A stretch of 64,000 nt of DNA from Fictibacillus barbaricus (GCF_014635025.1 NZ_BMCE01000001.1:930001-994000); one strand, 5' to 3'. Counted from the stretch's first letter, positions 48,688 to 57,089 are shown. The notes: a model not told the origin generated them from the sequence alone. Translations and numbers: made by a program.

Positions 48688-50136
48688 ATGATGAGCAATA
48701 CAATATCAGAATCACTTGAAAAAAATATCCAGAAAATAAAGGATAGTATTTATAATAAGGATAATTTAACTGTGAGAAAGGTAAAGGTCGATTCAAAACG
48801 TTTAAAAGAGATTAATCTAGTATTCCTTGAAGGAATAGCCAACACTGATAACATTCAAGAATATATAATAAAGCCTATTAAATCAACGGCTACAACCTTG
48901 TATAAAAGTAGTTCTCTTATAGATGAAATTGCTGACGAAGTTATTGAAACCGCAAACGTAAAAATAACTTCAACATATGAAGAAATAATCGATGCCATTA
49001 TTAACGGAAACACGGTTGTACTTATCGAAGGGCAAAACAGAGGAATTATTGCTAAAACGGCTAAGTTAAAAGAGCGGAATTTAGAACAGGTAACGAGCGA
49101 ACGGTCACCAAGAGGTCCAATGGTTGGATTGACTGAAAATATAGATACCAATGTTAGCTTGATCCTTGGAATGGTTAAGACTCCTGATTTATGTGTTGAA
49201 TCAAAGGATGTGGGAAAATATTCTAAAACTAAGATTTCCATGCTTTTTTTAAAAAACATTGTTGATCAAGATGTTTTAGGTGAAGTTCGTAAAATAATTG
49301 ATCAAATATCAGTAAACTACATACTTGAATCCAGAGTAGTCACAGAAGAAATAGATGGAAAGTATTCTCTTTTTAATCTAAGCGAGGAATCAGAACGCCC
49401 AGATGTCATTATATCTTCTTTATATGGTGGCAAAGTGGTCATTTTTGTTGACGGGAATCCTTTTGGAATTATATTACCTGGGTTGTTCATATCCTCATTT
49501 GAAGCCCCTGACGAATATAATCAAAAGCATGGAAGGTTCACTCTTCGACTTTTAAGATTCATTGCTTTAATCATGTCTGTATATATACCAGCTGCTTATG
49601 TAGTTATGTCTAAATATTATGCTAACGATTTACCTCAAAAAGTATCAAAAACATTGTTTAAAGGGGATGAACTGATTCCAGCTTTTTGGACAATGCTGAT
49701 CCTGATTATTTTATTAAATATGCTTATAGATGCTACATTCAGAATACCTCAAGGAACCATTTTTTTAATTTCGTTAGTTGCTACGATTACAATTGGAGAA
49801 ATGGCTGTTAGTTCCAAACTGATTCACCCATTCAGTCTAATTTGTATAGGGATAACATTTATAGCGACCTTTCTTATCATTAATAAAGGGATGGGAGCTC
49901 CAATCAAGATATTACGCCTCTTATTTTTGGTGATTGGAAATTTCTTTGGTCTGTCTGGTTTGGTAATCGGTACAACGATAATGATTATTTATATGATCTC
50001 TTTACGGTCTGTCGGAGTACCTTATTTATCTCCAATCATACCGTTCCGAATGGAAGAAATGAAGGATACGTTTTATAGAGGCAGGTTAGCTAGGTTAAAC
50101 AGTAGTCGACATAGTTTTCCTGAGACTGATCAATAA
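48688..50136 (+). CDS. GerA-family spore germination protein (A subunit), orphan
   Basis: A 482-aa GerAA/GerBA-type germinant receptor subunit. The N-terminal soluble half carries the usual TVLIEGQNRGIIAKT-like and SERSPRGPMVGLTENI segments. The second half has several transmembrane helices beginning with FTLRLLRFIALIMSVYIPAAYV, and it ends with the typical IPFRMEEMKDTFYRG. The B and C subunit genes that normally follow are absent. Two adjacent ATG codons (48688, 48691) follow AAGGTGG. It may join subunits encoded elsewhere or be a remnant of an operon. Confidence 0.88.
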   Translation: MMSNTISESLEKNIQKIKDSIYNKDNLTVRKVKVDSKRLKEINLVFLEGIANTDNIQEYIIKPIKSTATTLYKSSSLIDEIADEVIETANVKITSTYEEIIDAIINGNTVVLIEGQNRGIIAKTAKLKERNLEQVTSERSPRGPMVGLTENIDTNVSLILGMVKTPDLCVESKDVGKYSKTKISMLFLKNIVDQDVLGEVRKIIDQISVNYILESRVVTEEIDGKYSLFNLSEESERPDVIISSLYGGKVVIFVDGNPFGIILPGLFISSFEAPDEYNQKHGRFTLRLLRFIALIMSVYIPAAYVVMSKYYANDLPQKVSKTLFKGDELIPAFWTMLILIILLNMLIDATFRIPQGTIFLISLVATITIGEMAVSSKLIHPFSLICIGITFIATFLIINKGMGAPIKILRLLFLVIGNFFGLSGLVIGTTIMIIYMISLRSVGVPYLSPIIPFRMEEMKDTFYRGRLARLNSSRHSFPETDQ

Positions 50137-50137
50137 G

Positions 50138-50171
50138 AAAGGCGACAAGTTTAATCTTCGCCGTTTTTATT
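50138..50171 (+). terminator. Intrinsic terminator after the germination gene
   Basis: GGCGA and TCGCC close an 11-base loop, followed by GTTTTTATTTT. A further stem, GCATTTCT/AGAAATGC, at 50198-50224 is followed by TTTTTAG. Confidence 0.7.
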
Positions 50172-50283
50172 TTACTTTGATCAAATTTAGTAATGGGGGC
50201 ATTTCTTCGAGAAGGAGAAATGCTTTTTAGTATGGAAGAAATAGGAGGATGAGAAAAAATTAATTTTTATGGAGAGGCCACAT

Positions 50284-50847
50284 ATGAAAAAATGGAAGAC
50301 AATAAGCTCTGAATATTTTTATAAGACTCCATTTGGCAATTTAAGAAAAGACAAATGTGAACTTCCAAACGGAGCAGTGATTAATGATTATTTTATAAAT
50401 GAATACTCTGATTGGGTTAATGCAATCGTTGTAACTCAAGAAAATAAGATTGTACTAGTGGAACAATATCGATACGCAGGGAATGATATTTTTTTTGAAA
50501 TTCCAGCTGGAAAAATAGAGGAGAATGAGTCGTGCGAGGAAGGTATACTTAGAGAAGTTAGAGAAGAAACTGGATTTACTTCAATGACAAGACCGATTAA
50601 ATTAGGAGAGTTTATGGTTAACCCTGCTACACAAAACAACAAAGTAATTACTTATCTCATAATGGATGCTTTTAAAGAATTCGAACAAGATTTAGATGAG
50701 ACCGAAAACATAAATGTGCACTTATTTGATTATGATAATCTGGGAGATTTGCTCAGAACGAATCAGATAAAAACACAACTATTCACAGCAAATGCTTATT
50801 TTATGGCTAAGGACTTTTTAGCTGAGAAATTATTAGACAATAAATAA
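50284..50847 (+). CDS. NUDIX hydrolase (ADP-ribose pyrophosphatase-like)
   Basis: A 187-aa NUDIX enzyme. The complete box GxxxxxExxxxxxxREUxEExGU is present (GKIEENE, then REVREETGF). Preceding strands (IVLVEQYRYAGNDIFFEIPAG) resemble the ADP-ribose pyrophosphatase subgroup (NudF-like). Start at 50284 after GGAGAGG with a 6-base gap; a 5-codon extension is possible. No operon partner. The substrate is inferred from the subgroup only. Confidence 0.88.
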   Translation: MKKWKTISSEYFYKTPFGNLRKDKCELPNGAVINDYFINEYSDWVNAIVVTQENKIVLVEQYRYAGNDIFFEIPAGKIEENESCEEGILREVREETGFTSMTRPIKLGEFMVNPATQNNKVITYLIMDAFKEFEQDLDETENINVHLFDYDNLGDLLRTNQIKTQLFTANAYFMAKDFLAEKLLDNK

Positions 50848-51216
50848 TCCTTGTTAACAATCGGGTGTATATCTGTAAGTAGTAGGCCTCCCTTTTCAGT
50901 TGCTGGGAACGATAGTTTAATTAACCGCCTTTTTGTAGGCGGATTTCCTTTAGAATTAACACAAACGAGTGCATTTCTCCACAAAGAGAAGTGCACTTTT
51001 TTAATGTTAATAAATAAATCAAGAGTAGTAGATGCAACTAAACATTGTTCTTGTTGAACATGGATGTAACTCTTAAAGGAGGAGAAACTTGAATTAGGGT
51101 CAGGTTAGTTGAGATATTCCAAAAGAAGTACGGGGGTTAGAGGAATCAAATCACGTGTAATATACTAGCTTAACTTCTATACTGAAGGGAGAAAACAACA
51201 ATTGGAGGGAGAAAAT
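50848..51216. other. Gap with a repeat copy, two hairpins and a possible MerR remnant
   Basis: No intact gene in 369 bases. The third ACAATCGGGTG copy is at 50857-50867. A CCGCC/GGCGG hairpin lies near 50925 and a terminator at 50969. From about 51090 a broken frame reads RLVEIFQKKYGG, stops, and one frame on continues RVIY then LNFYTEG; this faintly resembles the start of a MerR-type regulator. Confidence 0.45.
50969..51003 (+). terminator. Intrinsic terminator
   Basis: AGTGCATTTCTC pairs with GAGAAGTGCACT (G-T tolerant), then TTTTTT. Confidence 0.82.
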
Positions 51217-51915
51217 ATGCATATTGAAATGTGGACAGATTTTGCTTGACCATTCTGCTATATTGGCAAAAAGCGTCTGGAGGACGCTATTAAGCAGATA
51301 GACCACTCAATTGAAGTAACATACCGATGCTTCGAGTTGGATCCAACAATGGAAAGAGATATAAAAGAGAATATGTATGAAAAACTATCCCAAAAATATG
51401 GGATGAGTATAGCTTCAGCAAAAGCAAACACTCAAAACATGGTACAAATGGCCAAGGAAGCTGGATTAGATTTTCATTTCGATACTTTAATTTTAACCAA
51501 CACCTTTGATGCTCATCGGTTGACGATGTTTGCTAAAACACATGGTTTAATGAAAGAGATGACCGAACGGATTTTGCGTGCTTATTTTACCGAGTCCAAA
51601 CATATTGGAGATCATGAAACATTAACAAAGTTAGCAGTAGAAGTCGGATTGAACCGGGAAGCCGTAGAAAAAATGCTTGCAAGCGATGAGATGGCCGACG
51701 CCGTTCGTACTGATGAGCAAACAGGACAACAATATGGCATAACCGGTGTTCCATTCTTCCTTATTAATGAAAAATACGCCCTTACAGGTGCACAGCCAAC
51801 TGAGGTGTTTGTCAATGCATTGAAACAAATCATCGCAGAGGATGAAATCAACGTTTTAAACGACCAAGATGGAGCTATATGTGATGATGATGGATGTGAT
51901 ATCCATAAAAAGTAG
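51217..51915 (+). CDS. DsbA/FrnE-family oxidoreductase with in-frame TGA at the CXXC motif
   Basis: The frame encodes 232 residues of a DsbA-family (FrnE/YwbO-like) thiol oxidoreductase if the TGA at 51247-51249 (codon 11) is read through. The start is MHIEMWTDFA, then TGA, then PFCYIGKKRLEDA; relatives have Cys where TGA stands, giving CPFC. The rest of the frame is intact, including GITGVPFFLINEKYALTGAQ with the cis-proline loop and a Cys-containing tail (ICDDDGCDIHKK). ATG start at 51217 behind TTGGAGGG. Either the codon is selenocysteine (UXXC) or this is a recent nonsense mutation or an error. Translation restarting at the ATG at 51346 would lack the active site. Confidence 0.7.
51250..51300 (+). 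promoter_or_regulatory. SECIS-like hairpin downstream of the in-frame TGA
   Basis: AGCGTC (51272-51277) and GACGCT (51283-51288) form a 6-bp stem with loop TGGAG, beginning 28 bases after the TGA. An outer stem TCTGCT/AGCAGA (51254-51259, 51293-51298) supports it. Spacing, stem and a G within the first two loop bases fit the general description of bacterial SECIS elements. No SelB binding can be shown from sequence. Confidence 0.3.
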
Positions 51916-52067
51916 TTGTTTGGTTGATTGATTTATTTTTAGGGTCATCATTAAATTAACTCCAGGGTATTTCCTCTAACAAAGAGGTCACCTCGTCAAT
52001 AACGACGATCCCCCTAAAAATCCTTAAAGAAATGTGTATGAACTATAAAGTGAGATTCTTATCATAG

Positions 52068-52096
52068 AAAAAAGACGCCCCATAGGACGTCTTTTT
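52068..52096 (+). terminator. Intrinsic terminator
   Basis: AAAAAGACG pairs with CGTCTTTTT around CCCCATAGGA. Confidence 0.85.
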
Positions 52097-52104
52097 GTGC
52101 GTTT

Positions 52105-52162
52105 GCGGCGAGAGACAGCACTCCACATAGTGCATTGCCTAAAAGGCGCGTCAATCTCGACT
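52105..52162 (+). ncRNA. Possible three-way-junction RNA
   Basis: CGAGA (52109-52113) and TCTCG (52155-52159) could close a junction containing GCACT/AGTGC (52118-52133) and GCC/GGC (52137-52147) hairpins. It lies between a terminator and the nitroreductase gene. Short stems; not matched to a known riboswitch class. Confidence 0.25.
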
Positions 52163-52326
52163 TATGCAATAAGCTCATCGCTTGACAAGTATAACACTTT
52201 TCATGTTGAAAGAGAAGTGGAAATTATGTTAGATCATAGGAGAACTCAATCCTTTGGGTTCGCTTTTTTGCTTTCGAAAAAGATATAATGCAAACAACCA
52301 TAATTTTTCAAAAAGGAGCATGTACC

Positions 52327-53073
52327 ATGAACGAAGTCATTGAAACCATTTTAGCTCACAGATCTATCCGTAAGTTTAAAGACAAACCGTTAAGTGAAGA
52401 TACAATCACTACGCTTGTCCAGTGTGCTCAAGCTGCATCCACATCAAGCTATCAACAAGTTTGTACGATTATAGGCGTTGAGGATCGGGAAAAGAAAGAA
52501 AAACTGGCTGAACTAGCTGGTAATCAGTCATATGTAGCTGACAATGGATATTTCTTTGTATTTTGTATGGATTACAATCGTCACATGATTGCTGCTGATA
52601 TGAAGGAAACAGATATTAAAGAAACAATTGAATCGACCGAGGCATTTATTGTAGGGGCGGTGGATGCTGCCCTAGCTGCTCAAAACCTATCGGTAGCTGC
52701 AGAATCTCTTGGAATAGGCATCGTTTATATTGGAGGACTCCGTAATCGTCTTAAGGAAGTTTCGGACTTATTAGACTGTCCAGAATATGTTCTCCCTCTG
52801 TTTGGCGTAGCGGTTGGTTATCCTGACGCTGAGCCAGGCATAAAACCACGTTTGCCGTTGCCAGCCGTCTTTCATAGAGATAGTTATCAAACAAAAGAAG
52901 AGACAGCAAACCTATTAGAAAAATATGAGATCGAAACAGCAAAATATTATTCAGAGCGAACTGGCGGAAAACGTACAGAAGGCTGGGTTACCCAAATAAC
53001 AGCTTCTATGGCATCACCAAAACGTACGTACATGAAAGACTTTGTCCGGTCAAAAGGATTAAATAAATCGTAA
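52327..53073 (+). CDS. NADPH-dependent nitroreductase (NfrA-like)
   Basis: Flavin oxidoreductase of 248 aa, NfrA/NfsA subgroup. AHRSIRKFKDKPLSEDT at the N-terminus binds FMN, and GIGIVYIGGLRN and LFGVAVGYPD are family motifs. Close in type to B. subtilis YcnD (NfrA2), which reduces FMN and nitro compounds with NADPH. Start at 52327 after AAAGGAG with an 8-base gap. It is followed 27 bases later by yunF. Confidence 0.9.
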   Translation: MNEVIETILAHRSIRKFKDKPLSEDTITTLVQCAQAASTSSYQQVCTIIGVEDREKKEKLAELAGNQSYVADNGYFFVFCMDYNRHMIAADMKETDIKETIESTEAFIVGAVDAALAAQNLSVAAESLGIGIVYIGGLRNRLKEVSDLLDCPEYVLPLFGVAVGYPDAEPGIKPRLPLPAVFHRDSYQTKEETANLLEKYEIETAKYYSERTGGKRTEGWVTQITASMASPKRTYMKDFVRSKGLNKS

Positions 53074-53100
53074 GTAGATAGAGGCAGGTGACTTCAAAGA

Positions 53101-53943
53101 ATGATAAAGATCGGTGTAACAGGATGGGGAGATCACGACTCTCTATATCCAGATGGCACTCCTGCGAAAGACAAGCTTGCTGTTTACAGCGGCCATTTTC
53201 CAGTAGTAGAGGTCGATTCTTCCTTTTATGCAGTTCAGCCTGTTAAGAACTATGAAAAGTGGGTCGCGGCCACTCCGAAGGACTTTTCTTTTGTTGTAAA
53301 AGCTTATCAAGGTATGACAGGCCATTCGAGAGGTAAGATACCATTTGAATCGGTTAACGAAATGTTTGAAGCGTTCATACAATCCATTCAGCCTGTCATC
53401 TCATCAGGAAAACTTGAAATGGTATTATTTCAATATCCTCCGTGGTTTGATTGTAAAAAGGAAAATGTACAAATGCTCCGATTTTCTAAAGAAATGATGG
53501 GCGATATACCTGTTGCAATAGAATTCCGTAATCAAACTTGGTTCAAAGAGGATATGAAAGAGAAAACACTCCGTTTCATAGATGAGGAAGGCTGGATCCA
53601 TGCGGTTTGTGATGAACCGCAAGCGGGTATGGGCTCGATCCCAATCGTCATGCATACAACACAAGATAAAACATTAGTACGCATGCATGGCCGAAACGTA
53701 TATGGCTGGAATAATCAAGGTCAGCCCAATTGGAGAGAAGTTCGTTATCTTTACCGTTATAATGAGGCTGAACTGAAAGAATGGAAGGAACGCTTCCAAA
53801 AGCTTGCATCCGAAACAAAAGATCTAACTATTTTGTTTAATAATAACTCTGGCGGGGATGCAGCAGATAATGCCAAACAGATGATTGATCTCTTGGATAT
53901 CCAATATGACTTCTTGGCACCACGTCAGTTGGATTTATTTTAA
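53101..53943 (+). CDS. yunF: DUF72 protein YunF
   Basis: A 280-aa TIM-barrel protein of the DUF72 (YecE) family. IGVTGWGDH at the N-terminus, EVDSSFYA, VLFQYPPWF, AIEFRNQTWF and the C-terminal FNNNSGGDAADNAKQ are family hallmarks. It matches B. subtilis YunF in size and place. Function unknown. Start after AGGTGA. Confidence 0.9.
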   Translation: MIKIGVTGWGDHDSLYPDGTPAKDKLAVYSGHFPVVEVDSSFYAVQPVKNYEKWVAATPKDFSFVVKAYQGMTGHSRGKIPFESVNEMFEAFIQSIQPVISSGKLEMVLFQYPPWFDCKKENVQMLRFSKEMMGDIPVAIEFRNQTWFKEDMKEKTLRFIDEEGWIHAVCDEPQAGMGSIPIVMHTTQDKTLVRMHGRNVYGWNNQGQPNWREVRYLYRYNEAELKEWKERFQKLASETKDLTILFNNNSGGDAADNAKQMIDLLDIQYDFLAPRQLDLF

Positions 53944-54072
53944 GGGCCTTATTTTCCTTATATTACAAATAAGTTTCAAAAAGTGGTAAACGATTCACTT
54001 TACAAAATAGCCTGATATACTAATAGGGTGAATTAAATAACGTGAGCTGGATGAAAGAAAGTGGGGATCACT

Positions 54073-54255
54073 TTGGATTTTAAAAAATTGATTCAGATGA
54101 TGTACTACTTACAACTTGCCTTTATCGTCAGTGGCGTTTACTTGCTTTTTGTATACATATTTACGAACAATTCAAAACGGATTCAATTTTTAACCCTTGT
54201 GTTATGTATTAATTTAATATCTTTAAAGGTCACGAGAGACCGCTTTAAAGCTTAA
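54073..54255 (+). CDS. Small membrane protein, 60 aa, unknown
   Basis: A 60-aa product with two hydrophobic stretches (MMYYLQLAFIVSGVYLLF and FLTLVLCINLISL) and a basic C-terminus. The TTG at 54073 follows GTGGGGATCACT; a GTG at 54061 is possible. No family recognised. The good hydrophobic pattern, promoter-like upstream sequence and hairpin downstream support a real gene. Confidence 0.5.
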   Translation: MDFKKLIQMMYYLQLAFIVSGVYLLFVYIFTNNSKRIQFLTLVLCINLISLKVTRDRFKA

Positions 54256-54263
54256 TAACATGA

Positions 54264-54294
54264 AATCCCCCTGCATTTTATGCAGGGGGTATTA
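54264..54294 (+). terminator. Hairpin after the 60-aa gene
   Basis: AATCCCCCTGCAT pairs with ATGCAGGGGGTATT; strong stem but a weak T-run. Confidence 0.65.
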
Positions 54295-54381
54295 AAATTC
54301 AAGCAGGTAATTGGTGATTTTTAGGTGAGGTTTTTCTTTATATGCCGTTATATTTAATATCTTTTTTGAGACCTGCAAAAA

Positions 54382-54684
54382 TTAAAGCATCTTTAACAGT
54401 GCTTTTCTCCCTTGCATACCAACTTCAATACCTTTTTCTTTTGCTTCAAGTGTAATAGATTCTAAAGGTGCATCCAGCAACTGTTCAATGGTTCTTACAC
54501 CAACAGCACGCCCTGCAATAATTTTACGGTCTGCTAACTTTTCGTTTAATAGTGCTACGTCTAAAGCTCCGCACATAATATATCCGTTCTCGTTAAATAC
54601 AGCCATAAAATTTGTTTTTGGCAAACGAAGGGTGACAGCGGTAAATGGATGTCCTTCAATTAAGATTGGGTTCATCTCTAACAT
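54382..54684 (-). CDS. yunC: DUF1805 protein YunC
   Basis: A 100-aa protein of the YunC/DUF1805 family. MNPILIEGHPFTAVTLRLPKT at the N-terminus and CGALDVALLNEKLADRKIIAGRA in the middle are typical. Structure is known for the family but not its function. Start at 54684 after AAAGGAGTGG; a 57-residue extension is out of keeping with the family. Divergent from thyA. Confidence 0.88.
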   Translation of the reverse strand: MLEMNPILIEGHPFTAVTLRLPKTNFMAVFNENGYIMCGALDVALLNEKLADRKIIAGRAVGVRTIEQLLDAPLESITLEAKEKGIEVGMQGRKALLKML

Positions 54685-54828
54685 GCTTCCACTCCTTTCT
54701 TCCCTATTATTTTTATGTGTAATTATGTAAAAAGTGTTAGGTGTTAACGCTATTTTTACGGCCTTTTGATGAACAAAAATGGATCCGGATATGATACGAT
54801 AAAAAGAAAATAGAGGAGGCGATGAGGG

Positions 54829-55623
54829 ATGAAACAATACTTGGACTTTCTTCAAGATATTTTACATAACGGTACGAAAAAAGAAGATCGGACAGGCACG
54901 GGAACGGTTTCTGTATTTGGCCGTCAGATGAGGTTTGATTTAGAGGAAGGTTTTCCACTAGTTACGACAAAAAAACTTCATTTAAAATCGATCATCCATG
55001 AATTGCTTTGGTTCTTAAAAGGTGACACAAATATCGCATATCTAAAAGAAAACAAGGTGCGAATCTGGGATGAGTGGGCGGATGAGGATGGAAATCTAGG
55101 TCCTGTCTACGGTCATCAGTGGCGTTCTTGGACAGCTCCGAATGGTGAGACCATTGATCAGATTACAAATGTGATCTCAGATATCAAGAATAATCCTGAT
55201 TCAAGAAGGCTGATTGTCTCTGCTTGGAATCCTTCTGATATACCGAATATGGCTCTTCCTCCATGCCACTTGCTGTTTCAATTCTATGTAGCGGATGGAA
55301 AACTATCATGTCAGCTCTATCAGCGATCTGCAGATAGCTTTTTAGGAGTGCCGTTTAATATTGCATCTTATGCGCTATTAACAATGATGGTAGCTCAAGT
55401 AACGGGTCTTAAGCCTGGTGAGTTTGTTCATACTGTTGGGGATGCCCATATTTACACAAATCATCTTGAACAAGTAGAACTGCAGCTTACTCGTGAACCT
55501 AAGCCGTTGCCAAAAATGAAGTTAAACCCTAATGTAACAAGTATATTTGACTTCACTTATGATGATTTTGAACTCGTTGACTATGAGGCGCATCCTCACA
55601 TTAAAGGTGTGGTAAGTGTATGA
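54829..55623 (+). CDS. thyA: Thymidylate synthase
   Basis: Folate-dependent thymidylate synthase (ThyA type) of 264 aa that converts dUMP to dTMP. The active-site cysteine is in [24 protein letters not shown] and [12 protein letters not shown] are further hallmarks. The 264-aa length fits the E. coli-like and B. subtilis ThyB class. Start after GAGGAGGCGATGAGGG. It overlaps dfrA by 4 bases (ATGA), so the dihydrofolate it makes is recycled by its operon partner. Confidence 0.97.
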   Translation: MKQYLDFLQDILHNGTKKEDRTGTGTVSVFGRQMRFDLEEGFPLVTTKKLHLKSIIHELLWFLKGDTNIAYLKENKVRIWDEWADEDGNLGPVYGHQWRSWTAPNGETIDQITNVISDIKNNPDSRRLIVSAWNPSDIPNMALPPCHLLFQFYVADGKLSCQLYQRSADSFLGVPFNIASYALLTMMVAQVTGLKPGEFVHTVGDAHIYTNHLEQVELQLTREPKPLPKMKLNPNVTSIFDFTYDDFELVDYEAHPHIKGVVSV

Positions 55624-56102
55624 TTTCATTTGTCGTAGCAATGGATAAAAATCGTGCGATCGGGAAAGACAATGACCTGCCATGGTATTTACCGAACGAT
55701 CTTAAGCATTTTAAGAATGTAACGATGGGAAAACCAATCGTTATGGGCCGTAAAACGTACGAATCAATCGGTAAGCCGCTTCCTGGACGAGAAAATATTG
55801 TGGTTACAAGAGATGACAACTACAAAGCTGAGGGAACAACAGTTGTACATTCTGTAGATGAAGTAATGCAGAAAGAAGCTGAAGAAATATGCGTGATCGG
55901 CGGAACGGAGATCTTTAAACTGTTTATGCCTGTTGCAGATTACCTGTATGTTACTGAGATCCATCACAGCTTTGAAGCCGATACTTACTTTCCGGAAATC
56001 GATCGAGACGAGTGGCGTGAAGTATCACGTAAATCAGGAATCGTTGACGAAAAAAACAAATATTCACATGATTACGTTGAATATGAAAAAATTAAACGAT
56101 AA
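55620..56102 (+). CDS. dfrA: Dihydrofolate reductase
   Basis: NADPH-dependent dihydrofolate reductase of 160 aa. [21 protein letters not shown] and [18 protein letters not shown] are the signature, with [12 protein letters not shown] later. It regenerates tetrahydrofolate after ThyA. ATG overlaps the thyA stop. Confidence 0.97.
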   Translation: MISFVVAMDKNRAIGKDNDLPWYLPNDLKHFKNVTMGKPIVMGRKTYESIGKPLPGRENIVVTRDDNYKAEGTTVVHSVDEVMQKEAEEICVIGGTEIFKLFMPVADYLYVTEIHHSFEADTYFPEIDRDEWREVSRKSGIVDEKNKYSHDYVEYEKIKR

Positions 56103-56111
56103 AGTTTGAAT

Positions 56112-56157
56112 GAGCCCCCCTCTTGTCTGCATACATATGTAGATATAAGGGGGGTTA
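56112..56157 (+). terminator. Hairpin between dfrA and yunB, covering the yunB ribosome binding site
   Basis: GCCCCCCTCTTG-type sequence at 56112 pairs with AAGGGGGGT at 56150-56157 around an inner CTGCATACATATGTAG palindrome. It may end dfrA transcription, but the G-rich arm is also the yunB Shine-Dalgarno sequence. Confidence 0.5.
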
Positions 56158-56161
56158 CCTT

Positions 56162-57013
56162 TTGCTTAAACGTCGAAAAATGAAACTTCGAAAAGGTCCG
56201 CTTCCGTTCCGATATGTCATTTTAATCTCATTTTCTCTTTTTGTATTTATAACTCTTCAAGGTTTATGGCTTGTTGATCGGGGGATTGAACCTACTTTGA
56301 TGCATGTAGCACAAAGGAAAACGGAAGAAATCGCTTCATTAGCTATCAATGAAGCAATTATTAATAAACTATTTGATTCGATTGATATGCAAGATATTCT
56401 AATTTCTAAAGAAGATAAAGATGGAAATATTGTCTATGCAGGAGTGAATCAAAAGATTGTAAACAATGTTCAAAATAAATCTGCTATAGTGGTCCAAGAG
56501 TTTTTGAAAGAAATTGAAGAAGGGCGGATTCCAGAGAGCATTGCAGCATCAGAAGACCTTAATTTTAAAAAGAACCATTCTAATGAACCAGGAGTAATCA
56601 TGGAAATTCCACTGGGGCAAGCAACAGAAAACTCGCTACTCGCCAACTTAGGTCCTAGAATACCTATTAAATTTACCATTGTTGGAGATGTAAATACTGA
56701 TATCGAAGAAAAAATAGAAACGGTCGGTATTAATAACACCTGGATTTCGATTAATATTATCGTGACGGTTAAGGCTAAAGTGGTTATTCCTTTTGCAACG
56801 GAAACGGCTACAGTAACAAGACCTATCCAAATAATGGCCCAGTTCATACCTGGGGAAGTCCCGATTTACTACAATCAATCTGGTGATCCGATACAGCCTG
56901 CTTTGCCAATTGATCCCGATATTAAAGAAAAAGAGGAAGATAAAAAGGAAAAGGATACTGAAATAATTGAGGAAAGCGATAATGAAGAACCCGCTGAAGA
57001 AGCGGCAGAATAG
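56162..57013 (+). CDS. yunB: Sporulation protein YunB
   Basis: A 283-aa membrane protein with one N-terminal transmembrane helix (FRYVILISFSLFVFITLQGLW) and an extracytoplasmic domain; the conserved core runs from AQRKTEEIASLAINEAI to about residue 235, followed by an acidic Glu/Asp/Lys tail. In B. subtilis YunB is made in the mother cell under SigE and is needed for normal sporulation. I chose TTG at 56162 with AAGGGGGG 7 bases upstream. Confidence 0.88.
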   Translation: MLKRRKMKLRKGPLPFRYVILISFSLFVFITLQGLWLVDRGIEPTLMHVAQRKTEEIASLAINEAIINKLFDSIDMQDILISKEDKDGNIVYAGVNQKIVNNVQNKSAIVVQEFLKEIEEGRIPESIAASEDLNFKKNHSNEPGVIMEIPLGQATENSLLANLGPRIPIKFTIVGDVNTDIEEKIETVGINNTWISINIIVTVKAKVVIPFATETATVTRPIQIMAQFIPGEVPIYYNQSGDPIQPALPIDPDIKEKEEDKKEKDTEIIEESDNEEPAEEAAE

Positions 57014-57057
57014 AAAAAAATAGAATCACGGAAAAAATGAATAAAAGCTTAAGCAGC

Positions 57058-57089
57058 AAAGTGTCTGGTAGTAAACCGGGCACTTTTTC
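57058..57089 (+). terminator. Terminator of yunB
   Basis: AAAGTGTCTGG pairs with CCGGGCACTTT (two G-T pairs), then TTTT. Confidence 0.8.

Larger units (their letters stand above)
51916..52326. other. Gap before the nitroreductase gene
   Basis: About 410 bases without a convincing gene: a terminator at 52068, a possible three-stem structured RNA at 52105-52162, then TTGACAAG at 52182 that could serve as a -35 element of the nitroreductase promoter. An open frame at 52097-52288 lies over the structured part and has no ribosome binding site. Confidence 0.5.

Noticed and set aside
50851-51057. 68-codon open frame downstream of the NUDIX gene
   Set aside because: It runs across the ACAATCGGGTG repeat and a terminator hairpin and has no ribosome binding site.
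51247-51249. TGA read as tryptophan (alternative genetic code)
   Set aside because: TGA acts as a normal stop in this window, for example at the ends of thyA and yusI, and the residue expected here is cysteine, not tryptophan.
52097-52288. 63-codon open frame before the nitroreductase
   Set aside because: No ribosome binding site; composition follows the hairpin-rich leader.
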